Shown: positions 38,542 to 47,319, counted from the first letter of the stretch. The stretch: 64,000 nt of DNA from Pontiellaceae bacterium B12227 (GCA_029432775.1 JAROAZ010000007.1:1-64000); one strand, 5' to 3'. Translations and numbers: made by a program. The notes: a model not told the origin generated them from the sequence alone.

Positions 38542-39855
38542 CTATTTGGACATGTTGCAGGCACGGGCATAGATGCCGATGACGTCCTGCGTGCGGTTGA
38601 TGATGATTTCCTCAACATCATTCGCAATGGTGCCTTCCGAAACCGCGTTGTACTGGTTCGGCATATACTGGCTCAGCAATGACAGCGAAATCGGGTTTTC
38701 CTTCAGGTTCGAAACCAGTTTTGCAACCGCCGCCTGAATCTGCTCGTTTGGCCAGTAATAGCGGGAGCGGTCGGAGAAGCTGTACTTGCGCTTGTACGCC
38801 TGCGTGGCTTCATCGCCCGGATAATATTTTTTCCAGTAGTTGGGCTGCTCCACCATCACGGCGTCGATCACTTCACGCAGCTTTGAGGTTTCGATCCCCT
38901 TCGGCGCGAGCATTTCCTCTTCGATCATCGCCAGCGCAAACAGCGCTTCGCGGTAACCGAAGGTCAGCCACGGGCCGACTTTCAGGATACAGTAGTGATC
39001 TTCCACCAGCTTGGAGAGTCCGGTTTCGGACTGATAATCGGTGGAGTGTGCTTCATAAACGAAACGATCCTGCTTCATGATTTCTTCGCTCAGGCCTTTG
39101 GCCGCTTCGCGGTCATAATGGAACACCTGATCATCGCCGAATTCAACGCCCGGCTGAACTACCACGCCGTACACACGGTTCCAGGCATCGGAAAGTCCTT
39201 CCGCCTCGAACGCCGCTTTGGTCACATCGATCGTTTTGATCGCATCCGCCGCGGAGGTCGGCGTTACGGTTTCCTCTTCTTCCTGGGCGCCGCCCGGGAT
39301 CGGAACTTCGGTACCGATGATGTAAACCGGGGCCGGATCGTTGGCGCGGAATTCCTGATGCGTTGCTTCGGCCACTTTCGCCATCGCCGCCGCACGGGCC
39401 GCCACAATCTCATCGGCCAGCGGCTGATGACGGTCGCCTTCGTCGTCCGCACAGAACATCGAAGCGTCGAGGTGAATCTTCTGATATCCGGCCTTCACGT
39501 ATTCCTTGATCAGCGTCAGCGCTTTTTCCATCGCCGGTTCCGCATTTTCAGACTGCCATGCATTCGGGCCGAGGTGATCGCCGCCGAGCAGAATGTTCTC
39601 TTTATCGTATCCAACCTTCGCGGCAATGCCGTGAACATAGGCCACGAAGTCGGCCGGCTTCATGCCGGTATATCCGCCGAACTGGTCCACCTGGTTGGAG
39701 GTCGACTCGATCAGCAGGATGGATCCATCCTGTTTCGCCTGAAGCATCGATGCTTCCAGCACGGTGGACTGGGCAGAACAGATGGAATAGATCCCCGTTC
39801 CTTTTCCGGCGCGGTTATCGGCCAGGATTTGTACATATTTATCTACAGCGCTCAT
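38542..39855 (-). CDS. KbaZ/GatZ family protein
   Basis: 437 residues, the usual length for the family. Recognisable stretches are KGTGIYSICSAQSTVLEASM, IESTSNQVDQFGGYTGM, ILLGGDHLGPNAWQ, KIHLDASMFCADDEGD and the C-terminal DRSRYYWPNEQIQAAV. In enteric bacteria GatZ/KbaZ supports the class II tagatose-bisphosphate aldolase GatY/KbaY; no GatY is in this window. Lone family members may have their own catalytic role. As last gene of the fucose operon, it may cleave, epimerise or assist cleavage of the phosphorylated ketose. Reported function should be kept at family level. Confidence 0.85.
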   Translation of the reverse strand: MSAVDKYVQILADNRAGKGTGIYSICSAQSTVLEASMLQAKQDGSILLIESTSNQVDQFGGYTGMKPADFVAYVHGIAAKVGYDKENILLGGDHLGPNAWQSENAEPAMEKALTLIKEYVKAGYQKIHLDASMFCADDEGDRHQPLADEIVAARAAAMAKVAEATHQEFRANDPAPVYIIGTEVPIPGGAQEEEETVTPTSAADAIKTIDVTKAAFEAEGLSDAWNRVYGVVVQPGVEFGDDQVFHYDREAAKGLSEEIMKQDRFVYEAHSTDYQSETGLSKLVEDHYCILKVGPWLTFGYREALFALAMIEEEMLAPKGIETSKLREVIDAVMVEQPNYWKKYYPGDEATQAYKRKYSFSDRSRYYWPNEQIQAAVAKLVSNLKENPISLSLLSQYMPNQYNAVSEGTIANDVEEIIINRTQDVIGIYARACNMSK

Positions 39856-39920
39856 ATTACTCCTTCGGAGATTTCAAATCTCAAATTGTAAATTTCAAAT
39901 CTTCTAAATGAAGAATGCAT

Positions 39921-40955
39921 TTAGAAGTTAATCATCACTTTCGCCCAGAGCTCTTTGTTGTCGTAGATGACATCATAAGCGTCCTGGATCTGTTCAACCG
40001 GGAAGGTATGGGTTTGCAGGCCGTCGACCTTGACGAGGCCGGCTTCCATCATCCACGCAGCAGTGGTCCACTCGGCGCCGGGGAACGGTGCTGAATAGTT
40101 CATCCACGAACCGACCACGTTGAGCTCCTTGCGGGAAATGGCTTCAAACTGCGGAGCGGTGAAGGTCAGCGGTGCATGCGCCGTTCCAACCAGCAGAACC
40201 GTACCGCGGCCGCGGGCAACGGCCATCGCGGAAATCTTGGCCGGACCGGCACCTGAAGATTCGAATACGACGTGCGCACCGTCTTCAAGTTCGCGTTCGC
40301 AAACATCTTCGAGCGACTCTTCGATCGGGTTGCATACAATGTTTGCACCCATCTCTTTAGCCATCTCCAGCTTTCCGGCGGCCACGTCGGACGCAACAAT
40401 GTTTTTGCAGCCCATGGCTTTGAAGATCTGGATCGCCAGCAGGCCGATGGTTCCGGCTCCGGTTACGACCACGTCTTTGCCGAGGAGATTTTCAAGGCGC
40501 AGAATCGGATGCAGGCAAACGGTGATCGGTTCAATGAAGGCCGCCTGGTCGTAGGAAAGGTTGCCGATGGCCACGAGGTTTTTGGCCGGTACCCGCAGGA
40601 ATTCACCGAAGGCGCCCTGTACCCGGGAACCGATAAAGCTGTAGCCTTTGCAGAGGGAATAGTTGCCCTGTGCACACTTGTCGCATTTCATGCAGGGCAT
40701 GAGCGGAGCGGCCGAGGCACGGTCGCCCACGTTCCAGCCTTCAACATTTTCGCCGACCGCAACAATCTCACCGGCGAACTCATGACCGAGGACCACTTCG
40801 TCCCATCGCGGATTTTCTTCCTGAATACGAACGATATCCGATCCGCAGATGCCACAGGATTTCACAGCAACAAGCACTTCGTCCGCTTCGGGAGTCGGCT
40901 TGTCCATTTCGATACATTCGACCTTTTTCAGGCCCTTTCTCAATGCAGCTCTCAT
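39921..40955 (-). CDS. zinc-dependent polyol/alcohol dehydrogenase (GatD-like MDR)
   Basis: 344 residues from the ATG at 40955, six bases after GGAG; a TTG four codons upstream is the only alternative. Catalytic zinc ligands Cys37 (CGICGSD) and His58/Glu59 (GHEFAG), four structural cysteines (88, 91, 94, 102: CMKCDKCAQGNYSLC), and Rossmann GAGTIGLLAIQIFKAMG. It resembles galactitol-1-phosphate and sorbitol dehydrogenases. In the fucose operon it would suit oxidation of a 6-deoxy-hexitol to its ketose. Cytoplasmic. Gaps to neighbours are 35 and 65 bp. Confidence 0.87.
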   Translation of the reverse strand: MRAALRKGLKKVECIEMDKPTPEADEVLVAVKSCGICGSDIVRIQEENPRWDEVVLGHEFAGEIVAVGENVEGWNVGDRASAAPLMPCMKCDKCAQGNYSLCKGYSFIGSRVQGAFGEFLRVPAKNLVAIGNLSYDQAAFIEPITVCLHPILRLENLLGKDVVVTGAGTIGLLAIQIFKAMGCKNIVASDVAAGKLEMAKEMGANIVCNPIEESLEDVCERELEDGAHVVFESSGAGPAKISAMAVARGRGTVLLVGTAHAPLTFTAPQFEAISRKELNVVGSWMNYSAPFPGAEWTTAAWMMEAGLVKVDGLQTHTFPVEQIQDAYDVIYDNKELWAKVMINF

Positions 40956-40990
40956 TAATTTCTCCAAGGGTTGATTTCTACTTATTTAAA

Positions 40991-42502
40991 TCAGGAACGT
41001 TTCTTTCCATACTTCGCATCAATCTCGGCCAGCATATCGAACTCTCCAATGAGGTTGCTGTAGAGATTCCGGAACACCTTATACATGTCGGAATAGTATT
41101 CATGATGACCCGCGTCCGGCTCGAAGTGCGCGCGGGTCGGGATCTTCTCAATCGCTTCATCGAAGCTCTTGATCGCACCTACGCCATAGGCGGCCGCGAT
41201 CGCCACGCCCAGCGGCGGCAGGTCGACGGCGCCGGGGATTTCGATGGGCTTACCGATCACATCCGAGAAGATCTGAACCCAGACGGCGGAATTCGCAACG
41301 CCGCCGGTAATCCGGATGCTGGAAATATCCACGCCTTCTTCTTCAGCAATGCTCAATACATGACGGGATCCATAAACGGTACCTTCAATGACAGCGCGGG
41401 TAAAATCGCGACGACTGGTGGTGGGCTTAAGTCCCATCACCACCCCCGTTGTATTGTCATTCCAAATCGGACAGCGCTGGCCGACCATATAGGGAAGGAA
41501 AATCACGGAACTTTCGCCGGTGACCGATGTATCGATGAGCTTATCGAGCTCTTTGTAGTCTTCCAGCTCCAGGATTTCTTCGTTGAACCAGCGAATCACC
41601 GCGCCGCCGAAGTCGGTGCCGCCGGCGGTGATCCAGGTGCCCGGGACAATGTGCGGATAGACATGCAGATTCTTGTTGTATTTCGGCTCGCTTAAACACA
41701 CGTTGTTCGTCGTTACGGTTCCGCCGGAAATGAATACCTCGCCGCCCTTTGAAACACCGGCGCCCAGACCGGCCGCCACGTTGTCCATGGACCCGGCAAT
41801 GACCGGTGTGCCTTCAGCAAGACCGGTCAGCTCGGCTGCCGCGGCGGTTACTTTTCCGACCACGTCGGTACAATTGTAAATCGGCGGAAGCTTTGCGCGG
41901 TCAATGCCGCAGCCATCCAGCAGGACGTCGGAATATTCGCAGGTCTTGGTATTACAGAACTGCGAGAGTCCGGCTTCGGACTTATCCATGGAATATTCGC
42001 CGGTCAGCTGATGAACCAGATAGCCGTTGGCATGCAGGAACATGTGGGTGTTTTCATAAATTTCCGGCTCGTTCTCTTTGATCCACATAATCTTCGGCGC
42101 CGGGTTCCCCGCATCGGAAACGTTGCCATTGATCTCCCAGGTTTCTTCTCCCAGATTGTCGCGGATCCAGTCGGCCTGTTTTACCGAACGACGGTCCATC
42201 CAGATCAGGCCCGGACGCAGCGGCTCACCGGCTTTGTCAACCGGCACCACCGTCGTCGAAAATGCGTCGATGCCCACGGCAATGATATCCGCCGCATCCA
42301 CACCGCTCTCGGCGAGCATGTTTTTGGTGTTGGCTTTCAGCGCACCCCACCAATACGTTGCGGGTTGTTCCGCCCAGCCCTTTTCCGGATAGTGCGTGTC
42401 ATATTTTTTGCGGGCGGTGGCCACTACGTTGAAGTCCGTATCGAACAGCACCGTCTTCGTGCTCGATGTTCCAACGTCGATACTCAAAATATATTCAGCC
42501 AT
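40991..42502 (-). CDS. FGGY-family carbohydrate kinase
   Basis: 503 residues. The N-terminal ATPase fold starts LSIDVGTSSTKTVLFD; IWMDRRS, the catalytic base candidate Asp240 in GSMDNVAAGLGAG, GGTDFGGAVIRWF and ITGGVANSAVWVQIFSDVIG all match xylulokinase/fuculokinase-type FGGY kinases. It would phosphorylate a ketose such as L-fuculose at C1. FGGY kinases of this kind sit next to aldo/keto reductase and polyol dehydrogenase in reductase-type pentose pathways, which is the combination seen here. Confidence 0.9.
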   Translation of the reverse strand: MAEYILSIDVGTSSTKTVLFDTDFNVVATARKKYDTHYPEKGWAEQPATYWWGALKANTKNMLAESGVDAADIIAVGIDAFSTTVVPVDKAGEPLRPGLIWMDRRSVKQADWIRDNLGEETWEINGNVSDAGNPAPKIMWIKENEPEIYENTHMFLHANGYLVHQLTGEYSMDKSEAGLSQFCNTKTCEYSDVLLDGCGIDRAKLPPIYNCTDVVGKVTAAAAELTGLAEGTPVIAGSMDNVAAGLGAGVSKGGEVFISGGTVTTNNVCLSEPKYNKNLHVYPHIVPGTWITAGGTDFGGAVIRWFNEEILELEDYKELDKLIDTSVTGESSVIFLPYMVGQRCPIWNDNTTGVVMGLKPTTSRRDFTRAVIEGTVYGSRHVLSIAEEEGVDISSIRITGGVANSAVWVQIFSDVIGKPIEIPGAVDLPPLGVAIAAAYGVGAIKSFDEAIEKIPTRAHFEPDAGHHEYYSDMYKVFRNLYSNLIGEFDMLAEIDAKYGKKRS

Positions 42503-42603
42503 TTTTTCACCTTTTCTCTACTTGGTTATTTTTCACACCAAGATCGCAAAGTTCGCAAAGGAACTGTTCTTCGCGCCCTTTGCGGACTTCTGTTTATTGA
42601 CTC

Positions 42604-43224
42604 TTATGCACGGGAGACGGCGTTCTTTGCATCTCCCAGAAAGATGGATTCCACCTCGTGGGTATTTCCAAAGCCTGTAAAATTGATTTTCCAGATCTCG
42701 CCGTTTTTGGCGATCTCGTAGGGATATTCAGGAAGGGTCTGCTCCAGGTGCGCTTTAATCAGGCGCAGGGTGACCGCATGGGTGACAAACAGGATGTTCT
42801 CCCCTTCCATGCTTTCCAATGATTGAAAAAACGGCTCCAGCCGTCGGGCGATCATTTCGTAGGATTCGCCTCCGCCGGCCGGCACCCAGTTCCAACGTTT
42901 GGAACGTTCGTGCATATAGTCGGGCCGCTCTTCGAGCTCGGCATAGGTCATACCGGCAAAAACGCCCAGCTCCTGCTCAATAATCCGTTCATCCGTCTCC
43001 ACCTCCAGCCCGAATGCTTTGGCAATCGGTTCGGCCGTCTGCTGTGCGCGCAATAACGGCGAGCAGACAATACGGTCGAGCGCGGCGATGGACTTGAACT
43101 CAGCCGCAATAGCTTCCGCATCGGCGGCGCCCTTTTCGGTTAAAGGAAAATCCTTCCGCGAGGCCAGAATATCCTTCAGGTTCGCTTCGCTCTGCGCGTG
43201 TCGGATGAAGTAGATCGTTTTCAT
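42604..43224 (-). CDS. histidine phosphatase superfamily protein
   Basis: 206 residues from the ATG at 43224 (MKTIYFIRHAQSEANLKDIL); the 16 codons upstream look like leader. The phosphohistidine motif RHAQSEAN (His9), GAADAEAIAAEF, CSPLLRAQQTAEPIA and LFVTHAVTLRLIKAHL show the broad phosphoglycerate-mutase-like fold. It may dephosphorylate a sugar phosphate. Position between fucose mutarotase and kinase suggests a role in the same pathway, for example removing stalled phosphates. A hairpin precedes it. Two palindrome relatives lie inside (FQSLE; SKRWN). Confidence 0.85.
   Translation of the reverse strand: MKTIYFIRHAQSEANLKDILASRKDFPLTEKGAADAEAIAAEFKSIAALDRIVCSPLLRAQQTAEPIAKAFGLEVETDERIIEQELGVFAGMTYAELEERPDYMHERSKRWNWVPAGGGESYEMIARRLEPFFQSLESMEGENILFVTHAVTLRLIKAHLEQTLPEYPYEIAKNGEIWKINFTGFGNTHEVESIFLGDAKNAVSRA
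42890..42904. repeat. dispersed palindrome TTCCAACGTTTGGAA
   Basis: 6-bp arms in the phosphatase gene, read as SKRWN. A broken copy, TTTCCAATGATTGAAAA, lies at about 42813-42829 and reads FQSLE. Confidence 0.75.
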
Positions 43225-43245
43225 GGGGAACGTGAAAAGTGAGTC

Positions 43246-43279
43246 GTGAAACGTGAAGCAATCACGCCTCACGTTTCAC
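43246..43279. promoter_or_regulatory. hairpin before the phosphatase gene
   Basis: Perfect 11-bp inverted repeat GTGAAACGTGA / TCACGTTTCAC with 12-base loop, within the 66-bp gap between FucU and the phosphatase. No T-run; may set relative expression within the operon. Confidence 0.55.
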
Positions 43280-43290
43280 TTATCAGCTAT

Positions 43291-43725
43291 TTAGCCAACC
43301 GGCGTTACACCCTTCTTGAGGATGATGTTGCCGTATTTGGCGGTGGTGCCGGTGACGATGCAGGCGTAGGCCTTTTCAGCACGGTCATAGAATTCGAAAC
43401 GGCCGATGCGGGTCACGCCCGGTGCGTCCGGCGCATTTTTGCGGATCGCAGCCAGATAGTCGGCTTCCACCTGCGGGTCCAGCTCGTCGCCTTCAACGGC
43501 AGACATCATGATCAGCGGATCATCGTAGCTGTCGAGTTCGAACAGCGGGATGATGCCTTCGAGCAGATCCGGAATCTGCAGGCCGTCGCCGCGCATGACG
43601 TTTTTCGGGCAGAAGGTGTGTCCCGGGAAGTGGGCGTCGGACAGAACGATTTCGTCGCCGTGTCCCATTTCAGCGAGAACTTTCAGCAGTTCCGGGCTTA
43701 CAATTGGATCAATTCCTTTAAGCAT
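43291..43725 (-). CDS. fucU: L-fucose mutarotase FucU
   Basis: 144 residues. [20 protein letters not shown] then [16 protein letters not shown], nearly the same as the E. coli FucU start, with His22 and Asp30 at the active site; [20 protein letters not shown] near the end. It interconverts alpha and beta L-fucose. It lies 14 bp after FucP, and this pair firmly ties the operon to L-fucose (or a close relative such as L-galactose). Confidence 0.95.
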   Translation of the reverse strand: MLKGIDPIVSPELLKVLAEMGHGDEIVLSDAHFPGHTFCPKNVMRGDGLQIPDLLEGIIPLFELDSYDDPLIMMSAVEGDELDPQVEADYLAAIRKNAPDAPGVTRIGRFEFYDRAEKAYACIVTGTTAKYGNIILKKGVTPVG

Positions 43726-43739
43726 AATTTTTCTCCTTG

Positions 43740-45116
43740 TTAGGCTTTATTCGGGTGATGAATTTTAAAAGTACGGTAGCCGAAGATTGCAATGGCTACA
43801 AAACAAACGAACGGCATGAAGAAGGACAGGCTGACGGCGTTGAGCATGCCGATCCCGTCGCCATCCATTACGAATCCCATCGCCAGCGGCATCAGTGCGC
43901 CGCCGACAATCGCGAACACCAAACCGGCTGAACCGATTTTTGCATCATCGCCGGTGCCGTCGAGGGCAATCCCGTAAATGGTCGGGAACATCAAAGACAT
44001 GCAGCCGGAAATGGCAACCAGGCAGATCAGACCCGCAAAGTTCTGCAGGAAAATTGTCGCCAGCATCAGCACGGCAGCCAGAGCGGCCAGCTGCATGAGC
44101 AGCTTGCTCGGCGTCAGGAATTTCAGCAGAAAGGTGCAGATAAAACGGCTGATTAGAAAAATTAACATTGCCGCAATATTAAAGTTCTGCGCCCTGGACA
44201 TGGTCATACCCGGCACGTTTTCCATGGCATACTGAATGATGAACGTCCAGCAGGTGATCTGTGCAGCCACATAGAAGGTCTGAGCCAGCACGCCTTCGGT
44301 CCAGCATTTGTTTTTGAACAGCCGCTTGGCACTTTCCCATGGATGAACGTCTCCATGAGGTGTCACCGGCATTTTCTTGAAAGCAAAGATGACGAACATA
44401 ATCAGAACCACCACTCCGAGAATGGCGTAAGGATTACGAATAATCGCGACGTCGGAAATCTGGTTGGCAGAAAACACATCGGGCTGAGCGGCTTTGAAAA
44501 CTTCATAGGCTTCTGCGATTTTCGCATTCACCTCACCCGCAGGCATGGTGTCGTATTCCGGATGCGCGGCCAGCTCGGCATTACGGAACTGGGTCGTAGA
44601 GAGTTTTGCCAGAATCAATTTCGAGGCCACAACCATTCCGGTCAGCGAACCGATCGGATTGAAGGCCTGGGCCAGGTTCAAACGTTGTGTGGCCGTCTCT
44701 TCCGGCCCCATGGAAAGAATAAACGGGTTTGCGGTGGTTTCAAGAAATGCGAGACCGAAGGTCAGGATGTAAAGCGAGACCGGGAACCAAAAAAACTGCA
44801 TGGTGTTCGCCGCAGGAATAAAGAGCAAAGCACCGGTTGCATACAGCGCGAGCCCCAGCAGAATGCCGGCTTTATAGGAATATTTCTGAATAAACAGCGC
44901 GGCCGGAATGGCCATCGTTGCATAGCCGCCGTAGAAGGCAAACTGAATGGTACTGCTCTGCGCATTCGTCAGATTGTCAAAAATAGATTTAAAAGCCGCT
45001 ACCAGCGGATTGGTAATATCATTGGCAAATCCCCACAGCGAAAACAGCGTCGTCACGAGAATAAACGATCCCAAGAGGGCCGCAGGCACTACAGGAACTT
45101 TCTTTCCTTCACTCAT
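43740..45116 (-). CDS. fucP: L-fucose:proton symporter FucP-like
   Basis: 458 residues with 12 hydrophobic segments. Family-typical stretches: [52 protein letters not shown] ([20 protein letters not shown]), [14 protein letters not shown], and [24 protein letters not shown] near the end. The Asp of FANDITNP corresponds to the proton-coupling acidic residue of FucP. Imports L-fucose across the inner membrane. Followed by FucU after 14 bp. A hairpin and palindrome separate it from the upstream reductase. Confidence 0.93.
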   Translation of the reverse strand: MSEGKKVPVVPAALLGSFILVTTLFSLWGFANDITNPLVAAFKSIFDNLTNAQSSTIQFAFYGGYATMAIPAALFIQKYSYKAGILLGLALYATGALLFIPAANTMQFFWFPVSLYILTFGLAFLETTANPFILSMGPEETATQRLNLAQAFNPIGSLTGMVVASKLILAKLSTTQFRNAELAAHPEYDTMPAGEVNAKIAEAYEVFKAAQPDVFSANQISDVAIIRNPYAILGVVVLIMFVIFAFKKMPVTPHGDVHPWESAKRLFKNKCWTEGVLAQTFYVAAQITCWTFIIQYAMENVPGMTMSRAQNFNIAAMLIFLISRFICTFLLKFLTPSKLLMQLAALAAVLMLATIFLQNFAGLICLVAISGCMSLMFPTIYGIALDGTGDDAKIGSAGLVFAIVGGALMPLAMGFVMDGDGIGMLNAVSLSFFMPFVCFVAIAIFGYRTFKIHHPNKA

Positions 45117-45168
45117 CTCTTTCTCTCTCCTGATAAAACAACAGACCCCTCTATTGTATACTGGAAAG

Positions 45169-45188
45169 AACCCGGCCGAAGCCGGGCT
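45169..45188 (-). terminator. hairpin between reductase and FucP
   Basis: Minus strand AGCCCGGC-TTCG-GCCGGGTT, an 8-bp stem with a UUCG loop followed by CTTTCC. Weak T-run, so partial terminator or processing site that would lower downstream expression. Confidence 0.6.
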
Positions 45189-45194
45189 CTCATT

Positions 45195-45211
45195 TTTCCA
45201 ATAGTTGGAAA
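45195..45211. repeat. dispersed palindrome TTTCCAATAGTTGGAAA
   Basis: Perfect 7-bp arms, one base after the reductase stop codon and before the hairpin, the same order as at 38492-38541. Confidence 0.85.
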
Positions 45212-45212
45212 C

Positions 45213-46262
45213 CTAGTCAGCAATCACACCGTCTTCGTCCCAAAGGTCTTCCCAGGTCTGACCATCTTTCCAGAGAAATACCTGGCCTTTAATCAGACGG
45301 CACTTCTTATCGATCGTTGCCAGTTCGGCCATTTCTTCATCGGTGATCGTCATGTAGTCCGGCAGCGCACACTTGAGGTTGCTGCGGTATTCCGGCTCGA
45401 ACACAGAGAAAGGAATCGGAATCTGACCCCGCTGAATGGCCCACTTGATGCAGACCACGGCCGGGTGAACACCAAGACGTGCCGCGATTTTCTTAACGAC
45501 CGGATCTTCGATATCAACCGTGTCGGTTTCCGTTTTGTCGCGGTCCGGGCGGGTCGGGGATCCGATCGGACAGAAGGCAATCGGCTGTACTTCGTTCTTC
45601 ACGTAGTAGTTGTAGAGCTCTTCCTGCTGGAAGTGCGGATGCAGTTCCATCTCAGTAACGGCCGGCTTGATCTTCGCATCACGCAACAGCAGTTCCATCT
45701 TGGCCTGCGTCATGTTGGAGGTACCGATCGTTTTCACGAGGCCCATTTCGACCAGCTCTTCCATCTGCGCCCATACTTTCATGAAGTTTTCGTGAATGTA
45801 CGGCTTGGCATCCGGGCTGCGGGAATCCACAGAGCAACCTTTGGCGTGGAAGTTCGGGAACGGCCAGTGAACGAGGAAGAGGTCGAGGTAATCGAGCTGC
45901 AGGTCTTCGAGGGACTGCTTGCAGGAAGCAATCACCTGACCGTCACCATGCATGTCGTTCCAAACCTTGGAAGTAATGTAGAGCTCTTCGCGGGGAACGC
46001 CGCCGTCCTGAATCACTTTCAGGGCCACACCGATCTCTTTTTCGTTTCCATAAACGGAAGCACAGTCAAACGCGCGCTGGCCATATTCGGCCGCACCGAC
46101 CACTGCGTTTGCTATCTGCACATTGGTAAAGCGATCGGAACCAAAGGTGCCCATACCGACTGCCGGCATCTTTTCGCCGTTGTTCAGGGTTTTCTTCGGA
46201 ACAATGTTTGGGTCAACGCCGTCTTCTGCCATGACAAACGTGGTTTTCAATTCTTCGGACAT
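45213..46262 (-). CDS. aldo/keto reductase (aldose reductase-like)
   Basis: 349 residues. The catalytic tetrad is complete: Asp66 and Tyr71 (FDCASVYGNEKEIG), Lys99 (ITSKVWN) and His132 (LVHWPFPNF). KTIGTSNMTQAKMELLLRDA, PAVTEMELHPHFQQEELYNY and GVHPAVVCIKWAIQRGQIPI are typical of aldose/xylose reductases. It would reduce an aldose to its alditol with NAD(P)H. First gene of the fucose operon, which has no FucI isomerase, so reduction of L-fucose to L-fucitol is a plausible role (inference). Lysine-motif region SKVWN comes from a palindrome copy. Confidence 0.88.
   Translation of the reverse strand: MSEELKTTFVMAEDGVDPNIVPKKTLNNGEKMPAVGMGTFGSDRFTNVQIANAVVGAAEYGQRAFDCASVYGNEKEIGVALKVIQDGGVPREELYITSKVWNDMHGDGQVIASCKQSLEDLQLDYLDLFLVHWPFPNFHAKGCSVDSRSPDAKPYIHENFMKVWAQMEELVEMGLVKTIGTSNMTQAKMELLLRDAKIKPAVTEMELHPHFQQEELYNYYVKNEVQPIAFCPIGSPTRPDRDKTETDTVDIEDPVVKKIAARLGVHPAVVCIKWAIQRGQIPIPFSVFEPEYRSNLKCALPDYMTITDEEMAELATIDKKCRLIKGQVFLWKDGQTWEDLWDEDGVIAD
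45958..45972. repeat. dispersed palindrome TTCCAAACCTTGGAA
   Basis: 6-bp arms over the catalytic-lysine codons of the reductase, read as SKVWN. Confidence 0.8.
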
Positions 46263-46461
46263 GATGCCCTCCTTCTCTGGTTAGTTAACACTTCTCTTAA
46301 ACCGTTGTGCAGTGCCTACACCACACGAATGAAGAACATAAGTTAGCGATTACTCAGCGGAACGCCAATGCACCGACTTGACCATGTGATGGACATTTTT
46401 GACTCAGCAACTCTAATAACAAAAATACAGAGAAATCTTTCATTAGCACCATTAACACACA
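46263..46461. other. promoter region of the fucose operon
   Basis: About 200 bp between the reductase start and a divergent regulator remnant. AT-rich, no second copy of a clear operator, although TTAGCACCATTAA near 46444 recalls the CACCAT half-site of the elements at 47.3 and 49.6 kb. Confidence 0.4.
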
Positions 46462-46540
46462 ATGCAGAAAGAACCCGCATATATGCAGGCGGAATCAGAA
46501 CTCACCTTACTATCTAAATTTGACCCCAGAAATCACTCCC
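46462..46540 (+). pseudogene. 5' remnant of an AraC-family regulator gene
   Basis: From the ATG at 46462 the sequence reads MQKEPAYMQAESELT and, in the next frame, YYLNLTPE. The intact AraC gene at 49682 has MSKDKAPF...GEYYYLNLTPE at the same place, and the two share an 18-bp identity (TTACTATCTAAATTTGAC at 46507 and 49735). The similarity stops at the PL7 gene end. A divergent regulator of the fucose operon seems to have been cut off here. Confidence 0.55.
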
Positions 46541-46543
46541 CCA

Positions 46544-47299
46544 TCACTTCTTCATATTCCGGACCGCGTGCTCAATCTTGAGCGTATAGATCACGACCTC
46601 GCCATACGACGTTGGCAAATCACCCTTGGCTGAGTTCGACTGGGTGTAGCAACCGGCCTTGAAATAACAGCGGTTTCTGGTCTTTTCCCAGTCCATCTTT
46701 TGCACTCCGTTATAGGAGACCCGGACATGCCCGTCCACAGCCTCGATCTTCAGGGCAAACCGAGTACCGAGCTCGTAATCCCCATCCAGCATCACATCAC
46801 CAATTTTATTCCGCTCGACAAACAACTTTCGTCCTTCCAACCGGATCATCATAAGGTCATCGTTTGCGTCGTGAATCTGCGCGCAGACCACATGCGGCTT
46901 AACGGGAGGAAGCGCTGTAATCGCCAACTCCGCTTCCATGCGATGCAAACCGCCATCCGCTGTTCCCCAGGAAGCTTTCTCTTTGTACTTATAGTGGTTG
47001 GGACTTTTTCGGCCGGTCATCTCGCGGAGTTCGCAGCGCGGATAGTTGCTGTTCTTTGTGGTGGTTTCCGTACAGTGTGCCCGGAACACGACACCCTCGC
47101 CCGATGAATGAACGAAAAAGCAGGATGGATTCGCGAAGTCCGCGAGATCGGGCTGATGAATTTCCAACGGCTTCGTCATCCCCTCCTTGGCATAGGGAAC
47201 CGTCAGCTTCCAGGATTCCAGGTCCAGCACATCCGACGGGATGGCGGCATGGGTGATTCCGGACAGACAGCCTATCAGCACCAAGGTCATTTTTTTCAT
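46544..47299 (-). CDS. PL7-family alginate lyase-like protein
   Basis: 251 residues. N-terminus MKKMTLVLIGCLSGITHA with LVLIGC, a possible lipobox (Cys11). PL7 signatures in order: YPRCELREM (Arg88, Glu90, Arg92), CAQIHDAND (Gln141, His143), and YFKAGCYTQS (from Tyr212), which supply substrate-binding and catalytic residues. It would cleave a uronic-acid polymer such as alginate by beta-elimination. An operator-like element lies 31-66 bp upstream of its start. It is the only polysaccharide lyase in the window. Confidence 0.9.
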   Translation of the reverse strand: MKKMTLVLIGCLSGITHAAIPSDVLDLESWKLTVPYAKEGMTKPLEIHQPDLADFANPSCFFVHSSGEGVVFRAHCTETTTKNSNYPRCELREMTGRKSPNHYKYKEKASWGTADGGLHRMEAELAITALPPVKPHVVCAQIHDANDDLMMIRLEGRKLFVERNKIGDVMLDGDYELGTRFALKIEAVDGHVRVSYNGVQKMDWEKTRNRCYFKAGCYTQSNSAKGDLPTSYGEVVIYTLKIEHAVRNMKK

Positions 47300-47319
47300 A
47301 CGCTCTCTACCCTCTTACA

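Noticed and set aside
42503..42603. Terminator in the gap between phosphatase and kinase
   Set aside because: Only an 8-bp CGCAAAGG/CCTTTGCG pairing without a T-run, and the flanking genes seem to be one operon.
44343..46346. A 667-codon open frame on the plus strand opposite FucP and the reductase
   Set aside because: It runs antisense to two certain genes, has no domain signature and His/Arg-rich shadow composition.
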